The position numbers and the translations under genes were made by a program. 64,000 nt of DNA from Pantoea vagans (lineage in GTDB: Bacteria > Pseudomonadota > Gammaproteobacteria > Enterobacterales > Enterobacteriaceae), in the NCBI RefSeq assembly GCF_001506165.1, contig NZ_CP011427.1, positions 868,001 to 932,000 on the forward strand, in the 5' to 3' direction. A model generated the notes under the pieces. The model saw only the letters and a program-made list of their open reading frames with translations. It was not told where the DNA came from and did not search any database. Positions 52,179-62,723 of the stretch are shown one piece after another. How positions within the stretch are numbered: position 1 is the stretch's first letter; every line of letters starts with the position of its first letter.

Positions 52179-53181
52179 AGCCACTCAAGAGAATTCTGCA
52201 GTACATTCCACAGGTGAACGCCTGCGTCTGGCCCGTGAGCAGATGGGACTGACCCAGCAAAACGTCGCTGAACGCCTGTGCCTGAAACTTTCTACCGTGC
52301 GGGATATTGAAGAGGACAAATCACCAGCTGATTTAGCCTCAACTTTCCTGCGAGGTTATATCCGTTCTTATGCTCGTCTGGTGCATGTGCCGGAAGATGA
52401 CCTGTTGCCGATGATGGCAAAACAGGCACCGGTGCGCGCGGCTAAAATTGAGCCGATGCAGAGCTTCTCATTGGGCAAACGCCGTAAAAAGCGCGATGGC
52501 TGGTTGATGATTTTCACGTGGCTGGTGGTCTTTGTGGTCATCGGCCTGACAGGTGCCTGGTGGTGGCAGAACCATAAAGCCTCGCAGGCGGATCTGGTCT
52601 CTATGGCGGACCAGAATGGCAGCAGCAACGATAGCAGCCAGTCAATTCCGTTGGGTGATAGCAGCACTGACAGTGCTGCAGATACAGACACCAATGCAGC
52701 AGGTACACCGGTCGACAATGGTGCCGGTGCCGTTGCGACGCCGAACACCAGCAGCAATGCTCCAGTGGCAAACACCTCTTCCCCGGCAGCAACTAGCGAT
52801 AACGCGGTGGTCTCGCCAAGCCAGGCGCCTGTTGACAACGCACCGCCAGCAGCCACTTCACCGGCTCCGGCCAACAGCATTCCGGCGGGTCAAATGCCGA
52901 CGGGTAATGCCGCAGTCAGCGAGCCAGCGGGCGATCCGAACGCTGTCGTCATGAATTTCAAAGCGGATTGCTGGTTGGAAGTCACAGACGCGACCGGTAA
53001 GAAGCTGTTCAGTGGTCTGCAACGTAGCGGCGGTAAGCTCAGCCTGTCTGGAACGCCTCCGTATCGTCTGAAAATTGGTGCTCCAGGTGCGGTTGATGTG
53101 CAATATCAGAATCAGCCCGTTGATTTAAGTCGTTTTATCCGTAATAACCAGGTTGCCCGTCTGACGCTGGGTGCGCAATAA
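52168..53181 (+). CDS. rodZ: Cytoskeleton protein RodZ
   Basis: RodZ links MreB filaments to the inner membrane and keeps the cell rod-shaped. From ATG 52168 the protein is 337 residues, starting [20 protein letters not shown]. It has an N-terminal Xre-type helix-turn-helix (about 15-80), a basic juxtamembrane KRRKKRDGW, one membrane helix (about 112-131), and a long low-complexity Ser/Thr/Ala/Pro linker. The C-terminal beta domain ([20 protein letters not shown]) closes it. An upstream in-frame ATG (52108) is rejected. It overlaps pilW. Confidence 0.95.
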   Translation: MNTEATQENSAVHSTGERLRLAREQMGLTQQNVAERLCLKLSTVRDIEEDKSPADLASTFLRGYIRSYARLVHVPEDDLLPMMAKQAPVRAAKIEPMQSFSLGKRRKKRDGWLMIFTWLVVFVVIGLTGAWWWQNHKASQADLVSMADQNGSSNDSSQSIPLGDSSTDSAADTDTNAAGTPVDNGAGAVATPNTSSNAPVANTSSPAATSDNAVVSPSQAPVDNAPPAATSPAPANSIPAGQMPTGNAAVSEPAGDPNAVVMNFKADCWLEVTDATGKKLFSGLQRSGGKLSLSGTPPYRLKIGAPGAVDVQYQNQPVDLSRFIRNNQVARLTLGAQ

Positions 53182-53219
53182 CGCGCAGCGCGCTTTCCGG
53201 GTAATTGTGGAGAGAGAAT

Positions 53220-54341
53220 ATGCATAACGAAGCACCCATTATCCGTCGCAAATCAACACGGATTTACGTCGGCAAGGTGCCGGTTGGTGATGGTGCGCCC
53301 ATTGCCGTTCAGTCAATGACCAACACCCGCACCACGGATGTGGAAGCCACGGTTAACCAGATTCGCCAGCTTGAGCGAGTCGGTGTCGATATCGTCCGTG
53401 TTTCTGTGCCTACCATGGATGCGGCTGAAGCGTTCAAACTGATTAAGCAACAGGTCAATGTGCCGCTGGTGGCGGACATTCATTTTGACTATCGCATCGC
53501 CTTGAAAGTCGCCGAATACGGCGTAGATTGCCTGCGTATCAATCCGGGCAACATCGGCAACAACGAGCGTATTCGCCAGGTGGTGGATTGCGCGCGTCAC
53601 TACAATATTCCTATCCGTATTGGCGTTAACGCCGGTTCACTGGAAAAGGATCTGCAGGAAAAATACGGTGAGCCAACGCCTCAGGCGCTGCTTGAATCCG
53701 CTATGCGTCACGTTGATCACCTCGATCGCCTCAACTTTGATCAATTCAAAGTGAGTGTTAAAGCCTCTGACGTCTTCCTCGCCGTTGAATCTTATCGTCT
53801 GCTGGCGAAAGCCATTGATCAGCCACTGCATCTCGGTATCACCGAAGCAGGCGGCGCGCGTGCCGGTTCGGTGAAATCGGCTATCGGCCTCGGTTTGCTG
53901 CTGGCAGAAGGTATTGGCGATACGCTGCGTATCTCGCTGGCGGCCGATCCGGTTGAAGAAGTCAAAGTCGGTTATGACATTCTGAAATCACTACGTATTC
54001 GTTCTCGCGGCATTAACTTCATTGCCTGCCCAACCTGCTCACGTCAGGAGTTTGATGTGATCGGTACCGTGAATGCGCTGGAAGAACGTCTTGAAGACAT
54101 CATCACGCCAATGGATATCTCCATCATCGGGTGCGTGGTGAACGGTCCGGGCGAAGCGACGGTTTCAACCATGGGCGTGACGGGCGGTAGCCGCAAAAGT
54201 GGTTTCTACGAAGACGGCGTGCGTCAACGTGACCGTCTTGATAACGACAACATGATTGACCAGTTGGAAGCGCGCATTCGTGCCAAGGCCAGTATGCTGG
54301 ATGAAAGCCGCCGCATTAACGTGCAGCAGCTGGAAAAATAA
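53220..54341 (+). CDS. ispG: 4-hydroxy-3-methylbut-2-enyl diphosphate synthase (flavodoxin)
   Basis: IspG reduces the cyclic MEcPP intermediate to HMBPP, the next-to-last step of the MEP isoprenoid pathway, using a [4Fe-4S] cluster. From ATG 53220 (after GGAGAGAG) the protein is 373 residues. The cluster cysteines are in [11 protein letters not shown] (about 270 and 273) and [11 protein letters not shown] (about 305), with the ligand glutamate just after. An upstream ATG adding five residues is not favoured. It follows rodZ by 38 bp. Confidence 0.97.
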   Translation: MHNEAPIIRRKSTRIYVGKVPVGDGAPIAVQSMTNTRTTDVEATVNQIRQLERVGVDIVRVSVPTMDAAEAFKLIKQQVNVPLVADIHFDYRIALKVAEYGVDCLRINPGNIGNNERIRQVVDCARHYNIPIRIGVNAGSLEKDLQEKYGEPTPQALLESAMRHVDHLDRLNFDQFKVSVKASDVFLAVESYRLLAKAIDQPLHLGITEAGGARAGSVKSAIGLGLLLAEGIGDTLRISLAADPVEEVKVGYDILKSLRIRSRGINFIACPTCSRQEFDVIGTVNALEERLEDIITPMDISIIGCVVNGPGEATVSTMGVTGGSRKSGFYEDGVRQRDRLDNDNMIDQLEARIRAKASMLDESRRINVQQLEK

Positions 54342-54381
54342 GGGACGGTGCGCGCTCGCCGCGCGCCAGTTTGTGAATGAA

Positions 54382-54429
54382 CCTGTGCGGTTTCATCCTC
54401 ATAAGGTATGATGCCGGACAGGTTTTTTT
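54382..54429 (+). terminator. Terminator-like hairpin before hisS
   Basis: CCTGT-G-CGG and CCG-G-ACAGG pair around an inner CCT..AGG stem, followed by seven T. TATGAT at 54407-54412, inside the loop arm, could be a -10 for hisS. The structure may therefore combine termination after ispG with the hisS promoter. Confidence 0.55.
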
Positions 54430-54447
54430 GTATTAAGAGATTCTAAC

Positions 54448-55728
54448 GTGGCGAAGAATATTCAAGCGATCCGTGGGATGAACGATTACCTGCCAGCGGA
54501 TACCGCGATTTGGCAGCGTATTGAGGGCACCCTGAAGCAGGTGCTGGCCAGTTACGGTTTTAGCGAAATTCGCTTACCGATTGTGGAACAAACGCCGCTG
54601 TTTAAACGCGCAATCGGTGAAGTCACCGATGTGGTTGAAAAAGAGATGTATACCTTTGACGACCGCAACGGTGAAAGTCTGACGCTGCGCCCAGAAGGTA
54701 CCGCAGGCTGCGTGCGTGCCGGTATCGAGCATGGCTTGCTCTACAACCAGGAACAGCGTTTGTGGTACATCGGCCCGATGTTCCGCTACGAACGTCCGCA
54801 AAAAGGTCGTTATCGCCAGTTCCATCAGATTGGCGCTGAAGTGTTTGGTCTGCAAGGACCGGATGTCGATGCCGAACTGATTATGATGACCGCACGTTGG
54901 TGGAAAGCGTTGGGTATTGCTGACCACGTGCGTCTGGAACTGAACTCCATCGGCTCCCTTGAAGCGCGTGCTAACTATCGTGATGCACTGGTGGCATTCC
55001 TCGAACAGCATAAAGATAAGCTGGACGAAGATTGCAAACGCCGCATGTACAGCAACCCGCTGCGCGTGCTGGACAGCAAGAATCCGGACGTGCAGGTTCT
55101 GCTGAATGACGCGCCAACCTTGAACGAGTACCTTGACGAAGATTCTCGTGCGCACTTCGACGGCCTGTGTGCCCTGTTGGACGATGCGGGCATTGCTTAT
55201 ACCGTGAATCAGCGTCTGGTGCGTGGTCTCGACTATTACAACCGTACCGTCTTCGAATGGGTGACCAGCAGCCTCGGCGCACAAGGTACCGTGTGTGCCG
55301 GTGGCCGCTATGATGGCCTGGTTGAACAGTTAGGTGGACGCGCCACGCCAGCCGTTGGTTTCGCGATGGGTCTGGAGCGATTGGTGTTGCTGGTTCAGGC
55401 GGTTAATCCAGATTTTGAACCGACGCGCATTGTTGATGTCTATGTTATCGCTTCGGGGCAGGGCGTTCAGTCTGCCGCGATGCAACTGGCGGAAAAACTG
55501 CGTGATGCTGATCCGGCACTGAAGCTCATGACGAACTTCGGTGGTGGTAACTTCAAGAAGCAGTTTGGCCGTGCAGACAAGTGGGGCGCACGCATTGCGC
55601 TGGTGCTGGGTGAAGATGAAGTGAAAACCGGTCAGGTTGTCGTCAAAAATCTGGCAACCGGCGATCAACAAACTATCGCCCAGAGCGAAGCCGCAGCAAC
55701 GTTGCGCACGCTGCTGCAGTCAGCGTAG
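54448..55728 (+). CDS. hisS: Histidyl-tRNA synthetase
   Basis: HisS attaches histidine to tRNA(His). The 426-residue class II synthetase has motif 2 ([20 protein letters not shown]), the histidine loops [15 protein letters not shown] and [15 protein letters not shown], motif 3 ([11 protein letters not shown]) and a C-terminal anticodon-binding domain. The start is a GTG at 54448, giving [16 protein letters not shown]. It leads a cluster with yfgM and bamB. Confidence 0.97.
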   Translation: MAKNIQAIRGMNDYLPADTAIWQRIEGTLKQVLASYGFSEIRLPIVEQTPLFKRAIGEVTDVVEKEMYTFDDRNGESLTLRPEGTAGCVRAGIEHGLLYNQEQRLWYIGPMFRYERPQKGRYRQFHQIGAEVFGLQGPDVDAELIMMTARWWKALGIADHVRLELNSIGSLEARANYRDALVAFLEQHKDKLDEDCKRRMYSNPLRVLDSKNPDVQVLLNDAPTLNEYLDEDSRAHFDGLCALLDDAGIAYTVNQRLVRGLDYYNRTVFEWVTSSLGAQGTVCAGGRYDGLVEQLGGRATPAVGFAMGLERLVLLVQAVNPDFEPTRIVDVYVIASGQGVQSAAMQLAEKLRDADPALKLMTNFGGGNFKKQFGRADKWGARIALVLGEDEVKTGQVVVKNLATGDQQTIAQSEAAATLRTLLQSA

Positions 55729-55761
55729 CACTGCGACAGCCATTTACAGGAGAGGGATTGC

Positions 55762-56379
55762 GTGGAAGTTTACAGCAACGAAAACGAACAAGTTGACGCA
55801 CTGCGTCAGTTCTTTGCCAACAACGGTAAAGCACTGGCTGTGGGTGTGATCATCGGCATCGCTGCGCTGGGTGGCTGGCGTTTCTGGACCAGCCATCAGG
55901 ATGGTGCAGATAAAGCCGCATCGGCACAGTATCAACAGTTGACCACGGCAATGCAGGCTGACAAGCCTCAGACGCTGGAAGCCGTCGCGACGTTTGCCAG
56001 TGAAAACAACAACACCTACGGTGCACTGGCGTCGCTGGATTTGGCGAAGCAGTACGTCGAAGCCAATCAGCTAGACAAAGCCATTACGCTGTTGCAAAGC
56101 GGGCTGAAAGACACCAAAGATGCCAACCTGCAGGCGGTGATTAACCTGCGTCTGGCGCGCATTCAACTGCAACAAAACCAGGCTGATGCCGCACTGACTA
56201 CCCTCAACAATGTTAAGGGGGATGGCTGGACAGCCATTATTGCGGACATTCGTGGTGAAGCACTGCTGAGTAAAGGCGATAAGCAGGGCGCACGTGATGC
56301 CTGGAGCAAAGGCGCTGAATCGCAGGCCTCTCCTGCGTTGAAGCAGATGCTGCAGATGAAGATGAATAACTTAAGCTAA
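55762..56379 (+). CDS. yfgM: SecYEG-associated membrane protein YfgM
   Basis: YfgM is an inner-membrane protein that binds the SecYEG translocon with PpiD and helps hand periplasmic chaperones to secreted proteins. The 205-residue product has a short cytoplasmic N-terminus, one membrane helix (about 22-41), and a periplasmic TPR-like domain (NTYGALASLDLAKQYVEANQ). The start is a GTG behind AGGAGAGG. It lies 33 bp after hisS and 19 bp before bamB. Confidence 0.95.
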   Translation: MEVYSNENEQVDALRQFFANNGKALAVGVIIGIAALGGWRFWTSHQDGADKAASAQYQQLTTAMQADKPQTLEAVATFASENNNTYGALASLDLAKQYVEANQLDKAITLLQSGLKDTKDANLQAVINLRLARIQLQQNQADAALTTLNNVKGDGWTAIIADIRGEALLSKGDKQGARDAWSKGAESQASPALKQMLQMKMNNLS

Positions 56380-56398
56380 GCCAGTCAAGAGAGCGCAC

Positions 56399-57580
56399 AT
56401 GGAATTACGTAAATACCTGCTGCCAGGGCTGATTTCAGTCACCTTGCTCAGCGGTTGCTCGCTGTTCAGCGGCGAAGAAGATGTAGTGAAAATGGCCCCG
56501 CTGCCGAAAGTGGAAAACCAGTTTACGCCACAGACTGCCTGGAGCACCTCTGTGGGTGACGGCGTTGGCGATTTCTATTCCAATCTGCATCCGGCCTGGC
56601 AAGATGGCACCGTCTATGCAGCTGACCGCTTTGGTGTGGTGAAAGCGTTGGACGCCAGCAACGGTAAAGAGAAATGGAAAGTTAATCTCTCTGAGAAAAC
56701 CGGCTTCTTCTCGAAAAACATTTCGGCACTGCTCTCTGGCGGTATTACCGCTACCAGCGATCGCATCTATATCGGCAGCGAACGTGGCCAGGTCTATGCG
56801 CTGAACAACAGTGATGGCAGCATCGCATGGCAGACCAAAGTCGCCGGTGAAGCCTTGTCGCGCCCGGTGGTTAGCGACGGTCTGGTGCTGATTCATACCA
56901 GCAACGGCATGTTGCAAGGATTGGATCAGAGCAGCGGCGCCATCAAATGGAGCGTAAACCTGGACATGCCTGCGCTGTCACTGCGTGGTGAATCTGCCCC
57001 AACCGTGGCCTTTGGTGGTGCGATTGTCGGCGGTGATAACGGTCGTGTCAGTGCCGTGATCCTGAACCAGGGGCAGCTGATTTGGCAGCAGCGTATTTCG
57101 CAACCGAGCGGCGCCACTGAAATTGATCGTCTGAGTGATGTGGATACCACGCCAGTTGTGGTCAATGGTGTCGTTTACGCGCTGGCGTACAACGGTAACC
57201 TGACGGCACTGGAATTGCGCTCAGGCCAGATTTTGTGGAAACGTGAAATCGGCGGCGTGAAAGATATGGTGATTGATGCGGGCCGTATTTATCTGGTCGA
57301 TCAGGACGACCGTGTGATTGCACTCAATGCTGACGGTGGCGTGGCCATCTGGCGTCAGAGTGATCTGCTGCACCGTAATCTGACTTCACCAGTACTGTTC
57401 AACGGTTATCTGGTAGTGGGTGATAGCGAAGGCTACCTGCACTGGATCAACACGCTGGATGGTCGCTTTGTCGCGCAGCAGAAACTGGACAGCGATGGCT
57501 TCCAGACTGAGCCGGTCGTGGCGGGTGATAAGCTACTGATTCAGGCGAAGGGCGGCGAAGTTTACGCCATCACGCGTTAA
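56399..57580 (+). CDS. bamB: Outer membrane assembly lipoprotein BamB
   Basis: BamB is a lipoprotein of the Bam complex that inserts beta-barrel proteins in the outer membrane. The 393-residue protein has a lipobox LLSGC with Cys20 and an eight-bladed beta-propeller built from PQQ-like repeats (GKEKWKVNLS, GSIAWQTKV, GAIKWSVNL, GQILWKREI). It is coupled to yfgM by short spacing and has its own terminator. In E. coli it is a sigma-E target, which ties it to the rpoE operon in this window. Confidence 0.97.
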   Translation: MELRKYLLPGLISVTLLSGCSLFSGEEDVVKMAPLPKVENQFTPQTAWSTSVGDGVGDFYSNLHPAWQDGTVYAADRFGVVKALDASNGKEKWKVNLSEKTGFFSKNISALLSGGITATSDRIYIGSERGQVYALNNSDGSIAWQTKVAGEALSRPVVSDGLVLIHTSNGMLQGLDQSSGAIKWSVNLDMPALSLRGESAPTVAFGGAIVGGDNGRVSAVILNQGQLIWQQRISQPSGATEIDRLSDVDTTPVVVNGVVYALAYNGNLTALELRSGQILWKREIGGVKDMVIDAGRIYLVDQDDRVIALNADGGVAIWRQSDLLHRNLTSPVLFNGYLVVGDSEGYLHWINTLDGRFVAQQKLDSDGFQTEPVVAGDKLLIQAKGGEVYAITR

Positions 57581-57618
57581 GATCTGGCTCTGCGGGGATC
57601 GATTTCCCGCTCGCTTTT

Positions 57619-57654
57619 ACGGCTCCTGATTCGTCAGGGGCCGTTTCGTTTTTT
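57619..57654 (+). terminator. Rho-independent terminator of bamB
   Basis: ACGGCTCCTG and CAGGGGCCGT form a 10-base stem around ATTCGT, followed by TTCGTTTTTT. Confidence 0.85.
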
Positions 57655-57757
57655 GTCAGGCATGGTATTCTTTGCGCCTTCAGCCTGACGCCTTCCGGCA
57701 AATGTCGTTATAATCACGCCATTCGGGCGATTTATTTTTAAAACTGAGGCAAGTGTT

Positions 57758-59251
57758 ATGGTACCTGTGGTCGCGCTGGTTGGGCGTCCCAATGTGGGAA
57801 AATCTACGCTATTTAACCGCTTAACGCGCACTCGTGATGCGCTGGTAGCGGATTTTCCTGGACTGACTCGCGATCGCAAATATGGTCGCGCCGAAGTGGA
57901 AGGGCGCGAATTTATTGTTATCGATACCGGTGGTATTGATGGCACCGAGGAAGGCGTCGAAAACCGCATGGCAGAACAGTCGCTGCTGGCGATCGAAGAA
58001 GCCGATGTGGTGCTGTTTATGGTCGATGCGCGTGCAGGCGTCATGCCGGCCGATCAGCAGATCGCCAATCATTTGCGAGCACGTGAAAAAGCCACCTTTG
58101 TGGTCGCCAACAAAACGGACGGCATCGATCCGGATGCTGCGGTGTTGGATTTCTACGCGCTGGGCTTGGGTGAAATTCATCCCATCGCTGCCTCGCATGG
58201 TCGCGGTGTAAACAACTTGCTCGAAGCAGCACTGCTGCCGTGGATGGACGAAATCGTTCCAGAAGTCGAGCTAACGGAAGAAGAAGAGAACGCAGCCTAC
58301 TGGGCCGCGTTAGAAGCAGAAGAGAGCGATCAGGCACTCGAGGAAGAGGAAGAAGAAGATTTCGACCCCACCACCTTGCCGATCAAGCTGGCTATCGTTG
58401 GTCGCCCTAACGTAGGTAAATCCACGTTAACTAACCGTATTCTTGGCGAAGACCGTGTTGTGGTCTACGACATGCCAGGCACAACACGTGACAGCATCTA
58501 TATCCCGATGGAGCGTGATGAGCGCGAATACGTGCTGATCGACACTGCGGGTGTACGTAAGCGCGGTAAGATCACGGAAACTGTCGAGAAGTTCTCCGTC
58601 ATCAAAACCTTGCAGGCCATCGAAGATGCCAACGTGGTGATGCTGGTGATTGATGCGCGTGAAGGCATTTCCGATCAGGATCTGTCGCTGCTTGGCTTTA
58701 TCCTCAACAGCGGACGCTCACTGGTGATCGTGGTCAACAAGTGGGATGGCATGACGCAAGAAGCCAGAGAAGAAGTCAAAGAGATGCTGGACTTCCGTCT
58801 GGGCTTTATCGATTTCGCGCGCATCCACTTTATCTCGGCACTGCACGGTAGCGGCGTGGGTAATCTGTTCGAGTCCGTGACCGAAGCCTACGATTGCTCA
58901 ACCAAACGCGTCGGCACTGCAATGTTGACACGTATTATGACCATGGCGTCAGATGACCATCAGCCGCCATTGGTGCGTGGCCGTCGCGTGAAGCTGAAAT
59001 ATGCTCATGCCGGTGGTTATAACCCGCCTATCGTGGTGATCCACGGTAACCAGGTGAAGGATCTGCCAGATTCTTATAAACGTTATCTGATGAACTACTT
59101 CCGTCGTTCACTTAACGTCATGGGTACGCCAATTCGTATTCAGTTTAAAGAGGGCGATAACCCGTATGCGGGCAAACGCAATCTGTTGACGCCAACGCAG
59201 CAGCGTAAACGTCAGCGTCTGATGTCGCACCTGAAGAAAAACAAACGTTAA
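57758..59251 (+). CDS. der: GTPase Der (EngA)
   Basis: Der is an essential GTPase with two G domains that acts in 50S subunit assembly. The 497-residue protein has GRPNVGKS at 9-16 and again at 215-222. An acidic linker ([12 protein letters not shown]) lies between the domains, and a KH-like C-terminal domain ends in a basic tail. Both G4 motifs are present (NKTD and NKWD). It has its own terminator and lies 177 bp after bamB. Confidence 0.98.
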   Translation: MVPVVALVGRPNVGKSTLFNRLTRTRDALVADFPGLTRDRKYGRAEVEGREFIVIDTGGIDGTEEGVENRMAEQSLLAIEEADVVLFMVDARAGVMPADQQIANHLRAREKATFVVANKTDGIDPDAAVLDFYALGLGEIHPIAASHGRGVNNLLEAALLPWMDEIVPEVELTEEEENAAYWAALEAEESDQALEEEEEEDFDPTTLPIKLAIVGRPNVGKSTLTNRILGEDRVVVYDMPGTTRDSIYIPMERDEREYVLIDTAGVRKRGKITETVEKFSVIKTLQAIEDANVVMLVIDAREGISDQDLSLLGFILNSGRSLVIVVNKWDGMTQEAREEVKEMLDFRLGFIDFARIHFISALHGSGVGNLFESVTEAYDCSTKRVGTAMLTRIMTMASDDHQPPLVRGRRVKLKYAHAGGYNPPIVVIHGNQVKDLPDSYKRYLMNYFRRSLNVMGTPIRIQFKEGDNPYAGKRNLLTPTQQRKRQRLMSHLKKNKR

Positions 59252-59258
59252 TATGATG

Positions 59259-59284
59259 AGGGCCCATACGGGCCCTTTTTTTTG
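59259..59284 (+). terminator. Rho-independent terminator of der
   Basis: AGGGCCC-ATAC-GGGCCCT followed by nine T lies seven nt after the der stop. Confidence 0.92.
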
Positions 59285-59354
59285 GCTTTAAAATGGGATC
59301 ACGCCGCTACGACTTGCGCCATATCAGGCGCGAAAAATGTAACAAGGAGAATCT

Positions 59355-59582
59355 ATGCCCCATTTGTGCCCCCACTGCCAGCACGCTCTCAACCCTACCG
59401 ATACCGGCTTCACTTGCGATAATTGCCATCACCATTATGCCCAACGCGCGGTCTGCCCGGATTGCCAGCAGCCGCTACAGGTGCTGAAAGCCTGCGGTGC
59501 AGTGGACTATTTTTGCCAGCACGGACACGGGTTGATCTCGAAAAAGCGTGTCGAATTCGTGCCTGAATTCACAACGCTCTAA
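59355..59582 (+). CDS. yfgJ: Zinc-ribbon protein YfgJ
   Basis: The 75-residue protein has two zinc-binding CxxC pairs at its N-terminus (CPHC and CDNC), then CPDC, and a highly conserved end (QPLQVLKACGAVDYFCQHGH, then GLISKKRVEFV) as in E. coli YfgJ. Its function is unknown; the fold suggests a small metal-binding partner of RNA or protein. A strong AAGGAG lies before the ATG. It follows der, as in E. coli. Confidence 0.92.
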   Translation: MPHLCPHCQHALNPTDTGFTCDNCHHHYAQRAVCPDCQQPLQVLKACGAVDYFCQHGHGLISKKRVEFVPEFTTL

Positions 59583-59675
59583 AAATCTCACCTTAGGGGC
59601 GTCATATTTATTAATACCTTACGACTGGTTTTGTAGCAAAAATGCTATTAGCCAGTAACTCCTTCGTTATGGATG

Positions 59676-59705
59676 TTCACTTTCTAATGTACCAGGTGGT
59701 ACAAT
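59676..59705 (+). promoter_or_regulatory. gcd promoter with overlapping palindromic operator
   Basis: TTCACT (59676-59681), an 18-base spacer and TACAAT (59700-59705) form a plausible promoter with a start near 59712. The dyad TGTACCA-GG-TGGTACA (59688-59703) covers the spacer and runs into the -10. That is where a repressor would block RNA polymerase. I cannot assign the protein. The remaining leader to gcd is about 200 nt, with a CGGG..CCCG hairpin near 59772-59786. Confidence 0.5.
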
Positions 59706-59910
59706 CCTGCCGCCTTGAAGCGAGAATGACTCTCACCTGCGATGTGTCCTCGCTCACAAGCGCCGAATCACGGGCATTGTACCCGTACCAATAGATATAA
59801 AATAAAGCGTAACGGATTAGCTCTTGCCGCCAGTTTCGGCGGGAGCATTGTCACCGGCTGCCAATGGCGTATCGGCACCAGCGCGTTATTTTTTCAGGAG
59901 AGTTTTTGTT

Positions 59911-62349
59911 ATGGCAGAAAATTCCGCTCGTCCCTGTAAAGGGCTGAGTATCTGGTCTGTATTGTTCGGGCTGGTCCTTCTGGCTGTCGGTCTGTTCTTC
60001 GCGATCGGTGGCGGCAAGTTGGTCGCTTTGGGCGGCAGTTGGTACTTCCTCATTTCCGGTATTGTGATGTTGCTGTCGGCGATTCAGTTCTTCCGTCGCA
60101 AATCCTCTGCCGTCACCCTGTTTATTCTGGTCTTCGTTGGTACCCTGATTTGGGCGCTGTTCGACGCAGGCTTCCATTTCTGGCAGTTGGTTTCTCGTCT
60201 GATGGTCCCAGCGGGCCTGATGCTGCTGGCGTTCCTGACATGGCCTGCACTGCGTAAGCGTGAAGGCAAAAGCTCGCTGGCGAAAGTGTCTTACGTGCTG
60301 TCTGCGGTCATCGCTGTGGGTATGGTGGCGACTTTCGTTCAGATGTTCCAGCCGCATCCAACCGTTGCGTTTGAAGGCAAACAACTGCCGCTGATTCCGG
60401 TAGACAAGTCTAAGCCACAGCAGGACTGGAGCAGCTATGGCCGTACGTCAGAAGGCGACCGTTTTGCGGCAATCGACCAGATTACCCGTGATAACGTTAA
60501 AGACCTACAGGTTGCATGGACCTTCCACACGGGCGATACGCCAATCAGCCCAACCGGTAACGGCGCAGAAGATCAGGAAACGCCACTGCAAGTGGGTAAC
60601 ACACTGTATCTTTGCACCCCACACAACAACGTGATTGCGGTTGCAGCTGATACCGGTAAGCAGATCTGGAAGCGTGAAATCAACGCGCAAGCCGAAGTGT
60701 GGAACCGTTGCCGTGGTCTGGCGTATTTCGATGCGACCAAACCTGTGCAGCAGCCCTCTCAGCCGGGTTCAACACCGGTTCCTGCGCCGGCACTGGCGGC
60801 AGGTGATACCTGTCAGCGTCGTATTCTGATGAACACCATTGATGCGCGTCTGATTGCTATCAACGCTGACAACGGTGAATTCTGTGAAGACTTCGGTGAC
60901 CACGGTGTGGTTGACCTGAAAAAAGGTCTGGGCGCTGCGCCAGATCCACAATATCAGCTGACCTCTGCGCCACAATTAGCCGGTACCACCGTTGTGGTGG
61001 GTGGCCGTGTAGCGGATAACGTACAGACGGATATGCCTGGCGGCGTACTGCGCGGCTTTGATGTGATCACCGGTCAGATGCGTTGGGCATTTGACCCAGG
61101 TAATGTTGATCCAAATGCCGTTCTGATGCCGGGCAAAGACTACACCCGTAGTACCCCGAACTCATGGGCTCCGATGTCTTACGACCCAGCCATGAACACC
61201 GTGTTCCTGCCGATGGGTAGCTCATCTGTTGACCTGTATGGTGCAGATCGTACCAAGCTGGATCACACCTATGGCGCGTCTATCCTTGCGCTGGATGCCA
61301 CCACCGGTAAGCAGAAGTGGGTTTATCAGACCGTGCATAACGATCTGTGGGACTTTGACCTGCCAATGCAGCCGAGCCTGGTCGACTTCCCGATGAAGGA
61401 TGGTACGACCAAGCCTGCTGTAGTTATCGGTGCGAAAACCGGCATGATTTGGGTGCTGGATCGCCTGACCGGCAAGCCTTTAACGAAAGTTGAAGAGCAG
61501 CCAATGCCACAGGGTCATATTCCGAACGAGCAGTACACCAAAACTCAGCCGCACTCAGTGGAAATGCCAAACATTGGCAACCAGAAGCTGACCGAGTCTG
61601 ATATGTGGGGTGCAACACCGTTTGACCAGTTAGTCTGCCGTATTGCCTTCAAAGGCATGCGTTACGATGGCCTGTTCACCGTACCCGATACAGATAAGTC
61701 ACTCAGCTTCCCAGGTTCACTGGGTGGGATGAACTGGGGCAGCATCTCGTTTGACCCGAATAACCAGTACATGTTCGTCAACGACATGCGTCTGGGCTTG
61801 TGGGTGCAGATGATTCCTCAAGACACCACTAAATCGGCTGCCAGCAACGGTGGTGAAGCCATCAACACCGGTATGGGTGCGGTTCCGCTGAAAGGCACAC
61901 CGTATGCGGTGAACAAAAACCGCTTCATGTCACCGCTGGGCATTCCGTGCCAGGCGCCACCGTTCGGAACCTTGTCTGCTATCGACATGAAAACCCGCCA
62001 GATTGTTTGGCAGGTGCCAGTGGGTACCGTGCAGGATACCGGTCCATTTGGTATCAAGATGCATGCACAGATGCCAATCGGTATGCCTACGCTGGGCGGT
62101 ACTTTAGCGACTCAGGGCGGCCTGGTGTTCATCGCCGGTACGCAGGATTACTATCTGCGCGCCTTTGATAGCTCAACCGGTAAAGAAGTGTGGAAAGCAC
62201 GTCTGCCAGTGGGCAGCCAGGGCGGTCCGATCAGCTATGTTTCACCGAAAAATGGTAAACAGTACATCCTGATCTCTGCAGGTGGTGCTCGCCAGTCACC
62301 AGACCGTGGTGATTACGTGATTGCTTACGCGTTGCCAGACAGCAAGTAA
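59911..62349 (+). CDS. gcd: Membrane-bound PQQ-dependent glucose dehydrogenase
   Basis: This quinoprotein oxidises glucose (or a related polyol or quinate) to the lactone at the periplasmic face and passes electrons to ubiquinone. In plant-associated bacteria the acid it makes dissolves phosphate. From ATG 59911, behind CAGGAGAG, the protein is 812 residues. It has about five N-terminal membrane helices (about 15-150) and a PQQ beta-propeller (WSSYGRTSEGDRFAAIDQI, GKQIWKREI, VHNDLWDFDLPMQP, LDRLTGKPL). The family has several substrate types; glucose is the best guess. PQQ synthesis genes are not in the window. Confidence 0.88.
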   Translation: MAENSARPCKGLSIWSVLFGLVLLAVGLFFAIGGGKLVALGGSWYFLISGIVMLLSAIQFFRRKSSAVTLFILVFVGTLIWALFDAGFHFWQLVSRLMVPAGLMLLAFLTWPALRKREGKSSLAKVSYVLSAVIAVGMVATFVQMFQPHPTVAFEGKQLPLIPVDKSKPQQDWSSYGRTSEGDRFAAIDQITRDNVKDLQVAWTFHTGDTPISPTGNGAEDQETPLQVGNTLYLCTPHNNVIAVAADTGKQIWKREINAQAEVWNRCRGLAYFDATKPVQQPSQPGSTPVPAPALAAGDTCQRRILMNTIDARLIAINADNGEFCEDFGDHGVVDLKKGLGAAPDPQYQLTSAPQLAGTTVVVGGRVADNVQTDMPGGVLRGFDVITGQMRWAFDPGNVDPNAVLMPGKDYTRSTPNSWAPMSYDPAMNTVFLPMGSSSVDLYGADRTKLDHTYGASILALDATTGKQKWVYQTVHNDLWDFDLPMQPSLVDFPMKDGTTKPAVVIGAKTGMIWVLDRLTGKPLTKVEEQPMPQGHIPNEQYTKTQPHSVEMPNIGNQKLTESDMWGATPFDQLVCRIAFKGMRYDGLFTVPDTDKSLSFPGSLGGMNWGSISFDPNNQYMFVNDMRLGLWVQMIPQDTTKSAASNGGEAINTGMGAVPLKGTPYAVNKNRFMSPLGIPCQAPPFGTLSAIDMKTRQIVWQVPVGTVQDTGPFGIKMHAQMPIGMPTLGGTLATQGGLVFIAGTQDYYLRAFDSSTGKEVWKARLPVGSQGGPISYVSPKNGKQYILISAGGARQSPDRGDYVIAYALPDSK

Positions 62350-62365
62350 GTTGCCTTAAATATGA

Positions 62366-62399
62366 AAAAGGCCGACATCATGATGTCGGCCTTTTTTTA
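62366..62399. terminator. Rho-independent terminator of gcd
   Basis: AAAGGCCGACATCATGATGT continues as a perfect palindrome to CGGCCTTT and then a T-run, 17 nt after the gcd stop. Confidence 0.92.
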
Positions 62400-62439
62400 T
62401 AACCATCCGTGGCGCACACATTCCCTTAAGGTACCTTAT

Positions 62440-62622
62440 TTACTGCTGCTTGGAGGGGCGACGGCTTTTTTGACCTCCTTTTCTTCCAGCTTCCCTGGCT
62501 CTCTCAGGATCGTTTCTGAAATTGCCCCCACTGACTTTGCCGCCAGCACTGCCGGCTTCCCTGGCACGCTCTGGGTCCTCTGCAAAGTTCCCAGCACCGC
62601 CTCGTTGCTTCTTTTGTGTCAT
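62440..62622 (-). CDS. KGG-motif stress-induced protein
   Basis: The 60-residue protein consists of two repeats with RGGAGNFAEDPERAREAG and SGGNFRNDPERAREAGRKGG, the con-10/KGG motif of small stress proteins such as E. coli YciG and YmdF. These are hydrophilic, probably disordered proteins induced in stationary phase by sigma-S. It stands alone, facing gcd across a terminator. Exact function is unknown. Confidence 0.85.
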   Translation of the reverse strand: MTQKKQRGGAGNFAEDPERAREAGSAGGKVSGGNFRNDPERAREAGRKGGQKSRRPSKQQ

Positions 62623-62723
62623 AGCAGAGACCTCATCTAAGGGTGTTTTCTTCGACGTGGACTAGCTAGCCACTTAATGATTATAGTCAGTAAGTTACAG
62701 CCTGCTTTGGGAGATCTCTGAGA

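Noticed and set aside
59742..59939. 65-codon frame in the gcd leader
   Set aside because: It overlaps the gcd start in another frame, has no ribosome site and no homology I recognise.
62362..62640. 92-codon plus-strand frame opposite the KGG stress protein
   Set aside because: It begins in the gcd terminator and is the complement of a clear KGG-motif gene.
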